Below, piece by piece: positions 10,269-24,215 of a DNA stretch of 64,000 nt. Each line of letters starts with the position of its first letter. Position 1 is the stretch's first letter. The DNA lies in assembly GCF_014839805.1 (NCBI RefSeq), contig NC_051120.1, positions 5,952,001-6,016,000 of the forward strand, read 5' to 3'. The notes beneath the pieces are model-generated. The model had not been told where the DNA came from. It saw only the letters and a program-made list of their open reading frames with translations, and made no database searches. Position numbers and translations under genes: made by a program. This stretch comes from Manduca sexta (Eukaryota; Arthropoda; Insecta; Lepidoptera; Sphingidae).

Positions 10269-13197
10269 TAACTGTTGCGTATATAAATCTTATTTTCAAC
10301 AATAGACCCACTATTCTTCTTGATACCTTTAAAGTTTTATTTTTAACACGTCCATTTATATCCTATTGTTAACTGGTTGTTTATCGAAATCAGGCGCTAG
10401 TCTATAGACTAAACTCTCTCAGTGAATAAAGCCTGTGCTCAAATGTGGGATATAATACAGGACTGGTAATACACTTATACAATTTTCTTACCAGGTACCA
10501 ACACGGTGTTGAAGTACTTACCTATAGGTATGTATCCAAGTTAATTTAATTTAGCATACATACAGGCAAATTTAAATGTCGACAAACTTTCGGTATTTTG
10601 TTTCGTTGACATTTTGAACTTGAAACATTATTATTCCACTTCCTCGATGAGTGAAATTCAAAACTTCATCTCGGTACTCGTTGATTTTGCTACTTCTAAT
10701 TCGCAAGGAACTATGCACTTACTTAAATAATAGTTATTTAAGTACCTAAGTACATAGGTTTACGTTATTTAAGCAAAACAGTTTGAAATCGTCCTTTGAT
10801 AATAATTAAAGCCCGCTCCTTTACAAAGAAACAGAAAAATTTATTCAATTAAAATTTACGCTTCATTATTTCGTCGCCTTAGGGCACTAGGGGTGGACCT
10901 CTGACAATAAATTGATGAATAAAACCCCGTTGCTCCTACGCGAAGATTCATATCTAATTTTTTTTCAATTACATGGACAAATAATGTAATACATAAGCAT
11001 AATTAGGTACATATACCAAAGTAGGTATACCTTTGAAATCCATCAATTGAAAATCACTTATACCTGTTTATTCTGTATTTTCAGAATGACAGTATCAAAT
11101 AAATGTTGAAAAAAAACATACCGGAACAACAGAGTTTCACTGAAATCATTTCACCTTTAATTTTTGAACTCAACTCTTAAAATGAAAAGTAGTTAACAGC
11201 TGTATGGTCGCCGAAACCCCGTCCTAAAAATCTTGACATTCCAATTATAATATTGTTCTCTGCCATTATATAAATAGCTTATTGTGTTAACCTAATTTCC
11301 GCAACTTCCTGTGAAGTCCCTTTCCATGGATTTATAAACATCGTCTGTAGTTATAATCGATGCTGGAAAATTTATTTCGGCTAATCCACTGTCTCATTGA
11401 TTGACAGTATGGCACTGTTTAAAAATATTTCTCATTTAAAGTTATGAAAGCTCCCCATTGCTTACCAACTAAGATGTTTACTGTGAATATTTTTAAACAA
11501 CGTAGCCAGTGAAATATTTTTAACAGGCTTTATTTTGTCGTTTTTCACACGTGTCATGTCAAATGTTGTCCTCATTTCCCATATTCAAAATGAAAAAAGG
11601 CGATTATAATACTTTCCTAATTTACGCAGACGCGAGAATATATCTTATTTCTTTGTAGGCATCTGTAGATACCTACATAGTTGGGACGTTACGGACTATG
11701 TTTTTACCGCAGTGCATAACAAATTAAATAAAAAACAGCATACCTAGGTGTACTAAAAACTAAATAAAGAGTGTAGTGAATAACAGATACCTACATTTTT
11801 TAAACACCCTTAAGCCAAGAAATAACGCTCGTTATATATTGCGTAACAATTTTCATACTACCGTGATTCGTGTTAACTGGGCTAGTTCTGAAAGAATTCT
11901 AAAAGAAGAAAAAATTATCGCAGTGGCTACGTTACAACGAGTTGTAATGTTAATATCTAAATACTCAAAACCTGTTACTGCAGTCAGACATAATTTCTTT
12001 AGCGAGCCATTCTAAACAACATCGTCGAAAATTACTATTGCGGTACAATTTACAAAGCAGTCTGTTTGTCCCATATTCTGAGCCTTAAATGTACGTCAAT
12101 TATAACGAGCTCTGTGATAATATTCCTAGTCGCAGTCAATCCGCATGCGTGCTGTCCGCTTGACCTTAAAAAACCTGTACACTGTGGACGGCGTTGCAGT
12201 CTCACTATAGTTAAAAATGCTCTAATATAAGGGGAGAATACGGATACGTCTCATAAGACGCCAATAGTCAAAAGATCGGCATATTCGTGCTTGGACGTTT
12301 CCACCGTACACGTCACCATAATAATCTGATCGTTGGCCAGAGCACGCAGGCAAAAAACATTGTTTTACACAATACTTCTTGTACCGTAATTACATATTAA
12401 AAAAAAATGATTTCTGGGACTATGTAAATTAATCTATATTGACGTGCAAATCTGTATTCTCACATATTTAGATACGCGATTATGCACGTGATCCTAATAA
12501 ACTAATTTTCTCACAAAATACTGGACTAGAACACGAGCAAATCTCTTGCCTAGTTGTAGCAACCGCATGACACAAAATCACGTATCGGTAGTTTATGGGT
12601 ACTTATTATTAACATTATAAATCTCCGCTTCAAATCACAAAGAATAGCGTAACGATAAGTAGATTATTATGTTTTTTTTATCATGCCATTTTTTTTTAAT
12701 GTTAACCCGGGTATTGAACCCAAAACCTAATGAACTACGGTATACAACCCAAATTCGCTGACACAGTTCACTATATACTATAATAAAGTGATAAAGATTG
12801 TACTAATATCACAGAATACTTAATAGTACGTACTAATATCTTTACAGTACCTCTAGGTTTAGCTCACAGCTCCGCCCGTGCGATAGGCGTTTAGCGTACT
12901 TAAAAGTAAAGTCGTAATGTACCTATACTTTGCTAAGATAAAGAGTAGACGATAATTATGTTAATCCAATGCATTATCTATGTGTGTGCCATGTTTCACA
13001 TAGAACCATTTAGTTACGGCGTTCACTTCGTCATATTCACAAAGTATCGCAGTTATATTATAATTGCTAGATTTTGCTCGTTGCTCCACCTGCATGAAAA
13101 ACAGTATCCGAGATAAAAAATAGATAGATAGAATTACTTTCAAGTTTATAAGTATGGATTAAAATTCTCTTTAAAATACTATCAGGTAGATTTTAAA
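10269..13197. other. Gene-poor stretch, no gene recognised
   Basis: AT-rich intergenic sequence. A short perfect-armed hairpin lies at about 10721-10743 (ACTTAAATAA / TTATTTAAGT around TAG). A 79-codon frame at 11776-12015 has no recognisable features and is not called. A fragment at about 12707-12745 resembles the tRNA-type head of the SINE-like family. Confidence 0.5.
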
Positions 13198-13220
13198 GCC
13201 AATCTCAATTTGAGATTGGC
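13198..13220. promoter_or_regulatory. Inverted CCAAT-box pair (23-bp perfect-armed palindrome)
   Basis: The palindrome reads GCCAATCTCAA-T-TTGAGATTGGC: two head-to-head GCCAATC sites on 11-base arms with one central base. It sits immediately upstream of a CpG-rich block, unlike the surrounding AT-rich DNA. CCAAT pairs are binding sites for NF-Y in animal promoters. The promoter function here is inferred. Confidence 0.35.
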
Positions 13221-13224
13221 CCTT

Positions 13225-13647
13225 TGCAGCATTGTCCAAACAACGAACAATTTTTTTCGAACGCAGCAGGTACAGCAGTCCATGGAATGAAGGTCGTGGC
13301 AAAACTGTGACGTTACCGATTCAGCAGTCAATAGCGAGTATCCAAGTATCCAGCCAGCACGGTATCAATGCGGTATGGATATGCGGTAGGCGGCGTGGCG
13401 CGCACTGCGCACGCAGGCTTCGCCCGCGCCAATAACACTCCGGAATCCGTCGAGCGCGCGCCTCTGACTTCGGCGAAATATCGACGCGCAAACGTGAACA
13501 CACGTACCCGAATACATCACACAGGAAAACCGTGTCACTGGCGTGTGTATCAAAAACACATGATTTTTAAAACATTTAATTTATGAAGCAATTCGATCAG
13601 TGCACTCTGTTATCAGTTTATCAGTGAGCTGTGCAACAATTTTTATG
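13225..13647 (+). other. CpG-rich island, candidate non-coding first exon
   Basis: The segment is much richer in CG than its surroundings (for example 'GGCGGCGTGGCGCGCACTGC'). It holds only short overlapping frames on both strands, as expected of a 5' UTR. It is followed by a good donor-like sequence (GTGAGTATCG from 13648). With the CCAAT palindrome just upstream it resembles a promoter plus first exon. The next plus-strand gene is the fucosyltransferase whose first coding exon is at 30177, so it could be that gene's 5' exon across a 16.5-kb intron. It could also be an unrelated lncRNA. No transcript evidence is available. Confidence 0.3.
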
Positions 13648-13650
13648 TGA

Positions 13651-16230
13651 GTATCGTGTTATTTATCTAAATTTAGAGTGAAGTTGATATTGAGATCAAA
13701 TATACCTTATCTAACGGCTTTACGCAAATAAATAAAATACACATACACTACCTCTGGTCAGTATTACTATGGATTGGATGTCAATTGATTACTTCACCAT
13801 TTATTTAGTGCATAAAATCTTGATGTACCTAGTTTCGAAAATCCAGTTCAACAATTATTCAAAAAGGTTTTTTTAATTTACGTCACATAAAGGATTTTTT
13901 ATAATTCAAATATTCACTCTCATAAAGCTTTTGAAATCCTCCAAAAGAAAAAGCCTTCTTTCAGTTACTGTAAAGGTAGCCACAGACTGTAGAGCAAACT
14001 TTGCCTTCGTTATGTCATAACTAAATTTATTTTATTCCCAACATTTTAATTTATAATTAACAAGTGCTTTTCAAAAAATCTAAAATCATTTGTATATCGT
14101 ATTGTCTTCAATTTTGCAAGCTATTTTTTTACTGTGATAAGTGTGAGTAGGTAACTCACACTAACAGAACAATAAATTAAAACGAATTAATTTAACAATA
14201 ATAGCTATAGTTAGTGTAGGTATTACGAACGTAAGAATAAATACCTAATTTAAATTAACAATAATCCAATTAGAGCTTATTAGAAATTATCGTATGCAAA
14301 CTACAATATTATTTTATATAGATTCACATATCTGAAGCAATGGTAGAGTCAATACACATTTTGCGAAATATTTCAATTTGTTTCTTTTTTCTGCCGCCTA
14401 ACAACAGCACGCTAGCATTTTGTAATATTGAATCTTGTTACTAGTAATTACTAGGCATTGAAAGACAACCCTAATCTCTGTTACTGCAGTGTCATGCAGT
14501 ATTTTGTAGTCAAAATTCTGGGTGGCGTGAATACTATTTATGGGCAGGAGGCGTGGCGTTTGCCATCAAGCGAGTCATATCTAATAGTTAGTCATATGCA
14601 GTTGTATTAAGTAATTTAATTTTTGACGATTAAAATAAGAATATTTTATATATGAGCCACGATGTGAGAGTCCTTATTGTGAATTTTTTTAAAGTATTTT
14701 TAGAACTTTTGTAGCTCTACTTTCTGTTTATTTCTATGATTGATATGATGAAATTAAAAGAATACATTCGTCACACACGGACATCAAATATATTAAATTA
14801 TATCATTTATTAATATACTATACCTATTAATTAGCGGATAATTAACAAAATGGACAATACGTAAAATCTCTTAACTATTAACCTATTTATAAACTTTTTA
14901 ATTTTTTATTCTAGGTACTTTATTTATCACAATTAAAATGATTCAATATCCATTTTCCGTAGATTATCCATACTTAATTTTTTATATATTTTTTTGATTA
15001 GATACAAATCGGTACCATCGATATAGATCCTACGACCAACAGATTTAAGCACTAAGAATAGGTTGACATATTATTTTTATCTGCTTTAAAAGCATAACAT
15101 TTGACATGCCATTCTTTAACAATTTCAATGAAAAAAAAAACAACTACAGTTCGTCATTATATCGACTGGCAATGGACAATTACTGAACTTGTCAATTGGG
15201 ACTCTATCTGGACCCCAATCGACTTACCATTAAGGCCAGTGAAGCCACTTTATCACAGCCGAGAAGAAAAAAGCTAATTAAATCTATTTGAACTTTAAGT
15301 TAGCAGCGATTAAAAAAGGCGATTAAGTCGCATTATACGACATTCGGAGGACTAGACGTCTTTCCTATATTATTTTCAAAACAATATGTAGTGTTTTTAT
15401 AATAAGTTGCCCTCTATTGTAATGTTTTCAAACGACTGATACAAGTCCGAAGTACGTCAGAAATAAAAATGATTTCCAAAAATACAACGAGTGTACGTTT
15501 ATTCCGGAAAAGGCTTTCATGCGGGCGAAGCTGCGATTAAGGCTTAATATAGAATATAGCCAATTGCATTTTAATAAAATTTTAAAATTACAATGTCACG
15601 TACATTTAAATACATGATGTCCTCGATTTTAAAATAAATGGTTATCAAAATTACGCTCACAACACTTCCTAAAAGTGGTAGAGCCAGACTATAGACGTAT
15701 GTCTCCGCATGAAGAGTCGACTGCACTGCACTGGAGTAGTAGTATCGCTACGAGGAGATACCTCATACAAAACGAATGTGTCGTGCTGTTACGTTTGGTG
15801 GGTCACTCCCATAGAATTATTATGTAATTAAACTCCATGGGTCCCCCATTCCTCTTTTGGTACTTAGCCATTGAAAAGTCTAACACCGACAAGACTCCAT
15901 AATTTTTCCGTTATTGAAGATATTTATGGGTGGTGGATATATCGTTTGACATCAGGAGCCATTGACAAGATGCTTTTCTAATATCGTTAACACGGGAATG
16001 CCATATTCTTTCGTTTCAGTCTGTCGCCTGGATGTCATTCCCTTGTCGTTTTATTTGAAACTTATCTTGTCTATAAACACAGGTGTCCGATTGATTCGTT
16101 GCCAACCTATGCTATAAAATGTTGGAGAGTGCAATATTTTTTTTAACTATAAATAAAATTTATTTTAAAAGTATAATGAATTTACCAATTACGAGTAAAG
16201 ACAATATATCTAAATAGGTATCTAACTACC
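13651..16230. other. Gene-poor stretch with degenerate repeat fragments
   Basis: No coding exon recognised. A repeat fragment is visible at about 14520-14590 (GGGCAGGAGGCGTGGCGTTT followed by 'GCCATCAAGCGAG'), of a type common in lepidopteran intergenic DNA. A fainter relative lies at about 15925-15975. Confidence 0.45.
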
Positions 16231-16388
16231 AGTGGCATAGGGTCCATATAATTTGATTCCTGTGGGCTTCCCTTTACCTATTTAGAATTTATGTAAAATC
16301 GAATTATCATTAGAACGATTTGCAGGTCGCATATTGGTATCTATATTTTGTGTCTGGTTCCTTTCGGGAAATTTCACCTTTCGCCACT
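16231..16388. mobile_element. Short MITE, family with AGTGGC ends (copy 1)
   Basis: A 158-bp element with left end AGTGGCATAGGGTCCATATA and right end CGCCACT, giving short terminal inverted repeats. Copy 2 at 17957-18127 shares the layout: 'GGGTCCATATAA', 'TGTAAAATC-AATTATCATTA', 'GATTTGCAG' and a 'GGAAAATTTC' right part. There is no coding potential. Confidence 0.6.
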
Positions 16389-16414
16389 GCTAACTATAAT
16401 AAATATTATTGATT

Positions 16415-16625
16415 AGCTTTTGCTCGCGGCTCCACCCGCGTGATAAAGGTTTTCCGGGCTAACGTTTTCTGTTATAAAAGTCACGCTACATACTTTCCCG
16501 GGATAGAAAGTTGTCAATATCCTTTTCAGAGTCTCAAACTATCTCCATACCAAAATTTCTAGAAATCCGTTGGGTAGTTTTTGAATTTACCGCGTTCAGT
16601 CAGGTAGACAAATGTGTCCGGGGCT
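16415..16625 (+). repeat. Interspersed repeat family F1 copy
   Basis: Begins 'GCTTTTGCTCGCGGCTCCAC' and continues with the 'TTTCCCGGGATAGAAAG', 'CTCAAACTATCTCCATACCA' and 'AAATCCGTTGGGTAG' blocks. Other copies in the window lie at 22076-22230, 25660-25855, 28138-28349, 50200-50396 (minus) and 62757-62985. This repeat is widespread in lepidopteran introns and intergenic DNA. It is non-coding and probably the tail of a non-LTR/SINE-type retroposon. Confidence 0.65.
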
Positions 16626-16725
16626 TTATTTAAAAATATATTTTCTTGAATTTTTTAAGACAAATAAAACCCGTCTTACGTAATTGTTGCATAGCTTTAA
16701 CCGCTTACGCATAACATATTCTCTA

Positions 16726-16920
16726 AAAAAAAATACACGTTTTTGCAATTTTTCATTACTGCTCCGCTCCCATTGTTCATAGCGTGATGATATATAGCCT
16801 ATAGCCTTCCAAGAACAAAGGGCTATCCAACACTAAAAGAATTTTTCAATTCGAACCAGTAGTTCCTGAGATTAGCACGTTCAAACAAACAAACTCTTCA
16901 GCCTCATATAATAGTATAGA
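16726..16920 (+). repeat. Interspersed repeat family F2 copy
   Basis: Contains 'TTTTGCAATTTTTCATTACT', 'CATAGCGTGATGATATATAG', 'GGGCTATCCAACACTAAAAG' and 'AGTTCCTGAGATTAGC'. A second copy at about 63250-63440 shares these blocks in the same order. In both places F2 lies downstream of an F1 copy, so the two may be parts of related retroposons. Confidence 0.55.
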
Positions 16921-17956
16921 TTACATAATTGAAAATCTTAGTATCCTTGAAAAACCTATTAAAAGTATTTTAATAAACCAAATGCAATGTTCGTATAATA
17001 ATAATTAACTGCCATTACACACCTTAAACTAAATAATTAGTTACAATCGAAATATATATATGAAAATTAATGTAAGAAACAATAAACTTAAAATCGATTG
17101 AAAATACCAAATCAACAGGCTTTCCTGTGCCATGAAATTTTGAGGTATGACATTTTATTTAGACTTTGCCCTGGACTCCATACACTATGAGTTTTATTTT
17201 AAAGTAATATGTTTTCATTTACATATCATAGAAATTAGAATACCTAGGTAGAATTTCGCAATGTTTCTACATTAATTTAATTTCGAACTTTATGACAGGA
17301 CAAAAAAATGGAAACATCAGTACAAAAAATTCGATTTTTTATCATTATGTCAAAAAACTTTCGATATCCTACCTACTACATATCCTATATTACAATATTA
17401 TGTATAACGAAATATTGAATAAATTAATGAATTTATATGCACATCTACCTAATATTTTCTACACGCTACCTATTTTCCTCATGAAACTAAATAGGTATAT
17501 ATTGAAGCTTTGTAATGAACGTAGTAACTAAATATAACAGGCTGGGCATATTATCTTTGACGTAATACTTTGATGACATTCTATAGAGTCCATATTAACT
17601 CACTTTATATGTCTAAATCTACTGGGTAATTTTAATAGGTAAAATTTGTTATATAATATTGTCATAGAAAATAAATTATTTTATAAATGATTAAGAGTTG
17701 CATTATCAAACAGTTCAGTCCCTATAAATGTTGGCAAAATTTTACGAGTTTGTCGAGGTAGGTCTGTTATAACGCAATTCAGGAACCACAGAGCCGGAAC
17801 GATAAGAAATCGATAAAAAAATATTCAACTAGTTAGATTTCTCAGAACTAAAAATTCACGCTTAATAAAAAGAATCATATGTTCGTTAACTTCAAATTGA
17901 ATTTCTTTTACATGCTTGCATGCGTTAATTTAGCTATTCATATAATATTACATATC

Positions 17957-18127
17957 AGTGAGGATGGGTCCATATAACCCGATTCATGCCTACTTTCTCT
18001 TTTGTATTTTTTGTAAAATCTAATTATCATTATAAAGATTTGCAGACCGTATAAATATGCATAATAGTACCTATTATGTAGGGTTATTATGTCGGTTTCC
18101 CTTTTGGAAAATTTCTCCCCCGCCACT
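17957..18127. mobile_element. Short MITE, family with AGTGGC ends (copy 2)
   Basis: A 171-bp relative of 16231-16388, 1.7 kb away. The right end CGCCACT is intact and the left end is altered (AGTGAGGATGGGTCC). The internal blocks match copy 1. Confidence 0.55.
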
Positions 18128-18298
18128 ATTACTTATAATAATATAACCTGCAGGGCACAGGAGTCGGGGGTCCAATATAAAACCTTATTCATTTGTGTAT
18201 CACAACTAAAAAAATATTTAAGTAACTATGTTTTTATTCAAAAGATAATTTTTACAACTGATTTTTTCACATCTAAATAGTTGTAACTTTGATTGTCA

Positions 18299-18363
18299 AA
18301 ATGGATTTTGTTTTTACAAATCTTAAACCTGAGGCTTAAGATTTGTAACAACAAAATCCATTT
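18299..18363. other. Near-perfect 28-bp-arm hairpin
   Basis: The arm at 18299-18326 (starting AAATGGATTTTGTT) and the arm at 18336-18363 (its complement) pair at 27 of 28 positions around a 9-base loop (ACCTGAGGC). No repeat family or gene accounts for it. It could be a small MITE relic or a miRNA/siRNA-type precursor. Confidence 0.6.
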
Positions 18364-21300
18364 CGAGATCGAGCAAAGCTGATTCTATTAATAACTAAAG
18401 GAAGCTGTAAGTATGCGGCCTAACCACCCACCCTGCTGACTTTCATAGAGGTCATACAAAATACTAGGAGAGTGTACAGAGTACTTTAGAGCGCTATGAC
18501 ATCCCCAAATGCATGTTTGCGACTTTCCCAAATTATAACTACCTAGGAACTACGTAGTACTTTTGTGGTATGATTGCATTAATACACAGAAGCTGTCACA
18601 AATCATAACACATTTACGTATGTAGGCACTAACTATTAACTCGGCGAACTACTGTAATCTATCCATAAAGTTTATCAAAACAAGTTATCGGTTATTATCA
18701 AACACCATTATGTTTTATGTACCTACAACTTACAGTCCCACATATCATACATATCTATCAACTTTTATCTTGGAACATATACTTAGCACCACTTCAATGA
18801 TTATATTAACTAATGGTCGTCTAGAGGTAAAAATTCAAATGACGAAATTTAATATATTTGTAACACACACATACATAAATTATATTTTTCTGCACCCCTC
18901 TACATGAACTTTACGTATGCTAAATCTAACCCTCTTCCGTACGCATAATGTGCTTATAAAGGATCAATGTTTTTTTCGTAATAATAGATAGATAGAGTAG
19001 TAAAAAATATCAATGCACACTGACACGATGTCCAGGACCGTTTTTAAATACTTTCAGTTACAATCAATTTAATGATTTTTTTCTTTTAATATTTTTTTTC
19101 CAATAATGCTTTATTAATCTATGTTCTCTAAGTATGGAGTCGATAAAATGAATAATTTTAAAATTAAATTCATTAATTCACAAGTAATGTAAATAGTTAG
19201 TTCGCATGAGCGGTGTTAATAATTGATCAGCAGAGGACCTTACTTTTCGTGTCTCGACGTTCTAATACAGTAATAAAAATAAAAACATATACTGAAAATA
19301 CAAAGCGAAAACTTTTAAATACCTAGTAGGTAGTACATAAAAACAAGGAAAATCCGTATGTTGAGTATTTTTTTTACGAGTATCGAAACAGATTAGTTAT
19401 CACCAGATAAAATAGCAGGTAGAGTGTAAGAATTTGATAAACCAATTCAAACCAAATAAATTTACTTTATTTTCAGAAAAATAAGGACCTGCTAATTAAA
19501 ACACAAGCAGGTTTATAAAATCAATTTGATTGATAAAAAGCAGTTTAATGTCGTGCTTTTTATTAATAAAAAATATATATAATTAAAACCAATTCAAAAA
19601 TAATCATTCTCATCCGATTTTATTTTGAGAATCTTCGAAGTTAAAGGCCAAACAAGCATATTCTAATTGTGATAGTATTTCATATTAAACCTAACATAAC
19701 AGATTCAACAAAATTCTATTTGATTTTGATGAGTTCCGTCCTGCATCTTCAAAGTGCTATGTTAAACAACAATATAAATATGGTAGCATGTTGGAGCTAT
19801 ATTAAATCCAACAAAAACAATTATCGAAATAGTATTTGATTTGACGTTTACCCCTCTGCATCTTTCCCCTGACACCGTTCCACAACTGTACGTAATCCAA
19901 TGCAAAAATAATCAATGAATTTAGACCACAGGGTAAAAAAGGATCGCAGAATGAAGATAAAAAATACGCCGAATTGAGTAACTTCCATCTGTCCAATTCG
20001 ATTCAAAATTGATTAATCCCAATATGTCAATGGATAGTAGTGCGGTGACAAGAAATAAAAATTAAGTTCGATAACGCAATCCCTCGGGATTCAGGAGTGG
20101 GGACGCAATTAAGGCACAGCTTAAATTAGATACAAACTGAAGTTTCGCTAGTTCGTAAAATAATAAAAGTATTTCCAATTAGATAACAAACTACATTACA
20201 CAGTCTTCACTATGTCATTTAATTACAATCATGTAATGTGAAGCTCGGTACAGAAACCGTTTGAAAAAAAAAGGAGATAAAATGAAGAGCTTTAAAGAAC
20301 ATCTGGTGATTTTGATTGATTAGTTCTTAGCAAAGCGAGATCTTTACCACATCAAGAAATAATTGTTAAATTAAATATTCTGTTACTGCAACATGATGCT
20401 ACTTACAAGTAAATATAAATAATAAATACAATGTTCTTATCACTAGTTTTCTTAAGTGAATACGTCATATAAGAAATCTTGTGTGAAATGTGAGAACGAT
20501 ATCGCCGTGTATGCACGTAAAACATTTGTAAACAAGAGGCGAACGCAGACAATACCGTAGTTATAGGACACAATACTCGGCTTGACACGGACACGCTGCA
20601 TGTGCATTGCTTTCATCTCTACTCGCTAAAAAACAGTACGACCGCGATCTCTGTTTACTACCGACCTCCAAACCCACATCTTTACTACCGCCGCGTGACG
20701 TGCTTCTTTGAAGGTGTATTACTTTGTCAACCTGGGCTGTGTGTTCAAGAGACGAGAGGCAGCACGCAGTCCGCGGATCCGTTTCTTATAAGAAATAAAC
20801 GATACCGAGTAATGCAAAGTGAATTACTTGATTTGGGTTTGGGAAGTAGAAATCCTATGAAAACACGGAACATAACATAAAATTTATTCCTGTGTTCTGT
20901 GCTAGGAACATATAAGTACACAATTTGTGAATGTTGATACCTAATCATATTTTGATGAAGGAAACTGATGTTGGGTCTTGACTTTGAAGTGGTTATTGCT
21001 GATAACGCTCTTAGATTACTGAGATATTAATTAACATTCAGTCGGATTCTTAGTTCTTATCAGCAATAATTATTGCAAAACCTTCATAATCTATAATAGT
21101 ACACAGCTGAGGCCGTTCCGAATCATATTGCTGCCGCGCGCTTTATTGTTTGGTACTGGTTGATGTTACTTATAAAGTCCTGCTCTTACACTAGGTGTAA
21201 ATAATCATAATATGTTTTTGGGATCAACTTTAAGTTATCCTACGTCTTCGCTCAACGACGGGGCCACAATCTAAAAATTGAATTGAGCTGTCTTCACAAA

Positions 21301-22075
21301 TATAGATATAATATTATTTCACTTACACATGTACAATATACATATGTACTATGCAAAAACTGAACGTTACAATTTATTATTCTGTAATTAGATAGTCACT
21401 GAGCAAAGTAACAACAACGCTAAACTATATAATGGTAACAACTATTTGACACTCGTACAGAATAAACTGAATTTAAATGACATTATACAGACCATAATTC
21501 CGGTTGCTATCACCTTTAGAAATGAGTCATCATAAAAAATATTAATAAGTAGAAATTAACAGCTGGCAATATGATTGACATTTAGAAGGAGCTGCTCTAT
21601 GTTGCTTTATTGCTTAGGTCATCGGATCGAATTAAAGTCTCCTTACATTACAACCTTAAGGTTTCAAACAATCCTGAAATTAAAGGGTCTTGAAGATTGC
21701 CATTCGTACCCTAAGTTTAAGGGAGTAAAAGACAAATAATGTGGGAAAAAATCATTTGTTTAAATTTAATTAAAATTTAATACTCATAATAAGTGCAGTC
21801 ATAGTATATGTACTATGGTAGACTATACGAGACATAATTAAATTATGACTAAAACGCAAACACGAACATTGGTTGACCACTGACCATACCAATTTTTTTT
21901 ATACGGACAAAGTGACCCCACAACATCTAATCCACAACGTTCTAATAGGGCTCGTCGTCGATGATTCTGTTTTCTTTTGTTGTGAATGGCAAAAACATAA
22001 AATGATTTTTTGTTAGTTCTTTCATTATTAAATTTTATAAAATAATGATTAATTGATATGTTGCAATTTAATCAG
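18364..22075. other. Gene-poor stretch, no gene recognised
   Basis: AT-rich sequence with short frames only. A slightly GC-richer, less AT-biased patch at about 20580-20790 has no coding signature I can support; it could be a non-coding exon or an old repeat. Confidence 0.4.
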
Positions 22076-22478
22076 AGGTTTTATTCCCGAGATAGAAAGT
22101 AGCTGTAAACCTTCCCAGGGTTTTAAACTATCTCCGTACCAAATTTCGTAAAAATCTGTTAGGTAGATTTTGAGAATATCCATAATATAGACAGACAGCT
22201 TTCGGGACTTAGCTTTATAATATGTATAGACATCGCTGCCGGAAAAGGGGGTGCAAGTAGGTGCCCGTGCACCCCCCCACCTAGAAATAAATCACAAAAA
22301 GTATAAGTCACTGAATAAATCTGCAACAATGGGAACTATCGGCCACAGAGGTTTCTTTATGATAAAACCTTTTCAAAAACCCGCGCGTTTTGAACCAGAG
22401 AAAACAACCCTAATTATAGTATGTAGTAGCGCGTAAGTGCAGATGCACCTCCGTAAAACTTATCATGGCGACGCTCAC
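22076..22478 (+). repeat. Composite repeat: truncated F1 joined to a GC-ended element (copy A)
   Basis: An F1 copy starting at TTATTCCCGAGATAGAAAG runs straight into a C-rich-ended element ('CATCGCTGCCGGAAAAGGGG', then GTGCCCGTGCACCCCCCC) that ends near 'TGCACCTCCGTAAAACTTAT'. Almost the same 400-base composite occurs at 28199-28608 in the same orientation. The GC-ended part alone, with clearer inverted ends, is at 36919-37107. Confidence 0.7.
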
Positions 22479-24215
22479 GGTTTTCTTTATATTTTTTCAT
22501 GAAATGATTTTATGAAGACGTTATAATTAGGTGGCGTTCAAGGATTCAGTTACCTTATGAATTATAAGTGAGGAATACACTCGAATAAGCTGTTCACGTA
22601 CTCGTATTCCTGACTAATTGTCTGCATTTGGCAAGTATCTGAATCAGGGTAAAATATTTGTGTGGGTTAAGCCTTGTGGATACGAAATCCTTAAACGTTT
22701 ATGACTTGGTAGGTTTGTGTAATTTTTTTTAAATGTAATCTAATCGCGCAAATATTTTTAAAACAGTACTAATAGAACTTTGTATCTTGTTTATCTATTA
22801 TCTCTACTTTATCAGATTAGACAGATATTATCGTATAATACCCTAATAATCGTAACATTTTATTGACATACCTATATATCATTCCATACGTGCAATGGTA
22901 AAATATATGTATATTTTTAGGTATCAAATAATCTAACAAAACCGCCGTTCATACAAAGTATGAAATTGCAATTATTTATACATTTATGTCATACTACCTA
23001 TATTGTTTTAAGAACACTATACTTTATCCTCTCTGTAACTCCTATATGAAATAAAAAAATAATATATATACTTATATTGTACCGAAGTAAATACTGATCC
23101 CAATCCCGTATATAGGAATTTAAGCGGTTTTCTGGTAAGATGAATATTTATCTAATGTTAATTCTATTTGATATGCTTCCATAATATTATTTTAACTCAA
23201 TACCAAAAAGTTATAGAGTAGCGGCGCAAAATTTTTTGGCATGTTGATAATAATAGATTCTATTAAAAAAATAAATGACTTATATAGAATAACAAAATTA
23301 GGAAGCTTCTTTAGTCTTCTTCTTCTTCTTGTCTGCGTACAGAATACACGTAGATTGTAGGTATTACATAGTACGTACTACAAATAGAATACATGACGCG
23401 CGTCATGTTTCGCATCTAGCAAGGGACGTTAACAACATTGGTTGTCAATTAAATTCACAATCGCTACAGTTCATGCGTAGTACAAATTAATTCAGTACGA
23501 GTGATAAACTTTTGTCGAGGTTTTTTATAATTAGAACAAAAATATTCAATTCATTGTACATAATGAATCAACTTTCCCGTGTTTATCGTCAACTGGCCAC
23601 ATGTGCTGCTTATCTACACATCTCTGAGTCACAGAATGCCCATAGCCCAGCATAGCGAGCACCCACTATTCAAACCAATAACGGAACACTTCATGTGCAT
23701 ATTAATCAGAACATACATATAATACCTTTATCATTATGCTCCGTACACTAATAAATTAACGATAACGTAACAATTTAGTTACGTTAGTAGTAAATGGGAA
23801 AATTACCTACATTAATTAAGTATTTACATTGATTTCGCCACACAGCGGATTGGTGGAACGGCAACGCGACGCTAGCAGGCCATGAATAGTTTGTAATATA
23901 CAATATGTTCCCCTTCTCCTTTTCAGGCAGTTTATAAGGACCTAAGAAGATTATTTTTTTTTCTCTCTTTGGAATCATGTCAATTGAACGATATTTTTTA
24001 TTTCCTTTTATTCCTAATATAACAGTAAGCGGCTTGGGTATGACATACTCTCTAACCGTCTGTACTCGCGGCAGCGTCGTGTGACGGGTCGGCCACTTCC
24101 CTACAATATGGTTGAGGAGACCGATTGCTGGCACATGCGCCATACTCGTGAACGGGTGCTGCTTGTGTAGACTATTCAGCCCATTTCGTTAGTTAGACTT
24201 TTAACTTAGTATATT

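Noticed and set aside
23784..24143. 119-codon minus-strand frame as a gene
   Set aside because: No family resemblance. It is isolated in repeat-rich DNA next to a TA microsatellite. It would need conservation evidence.
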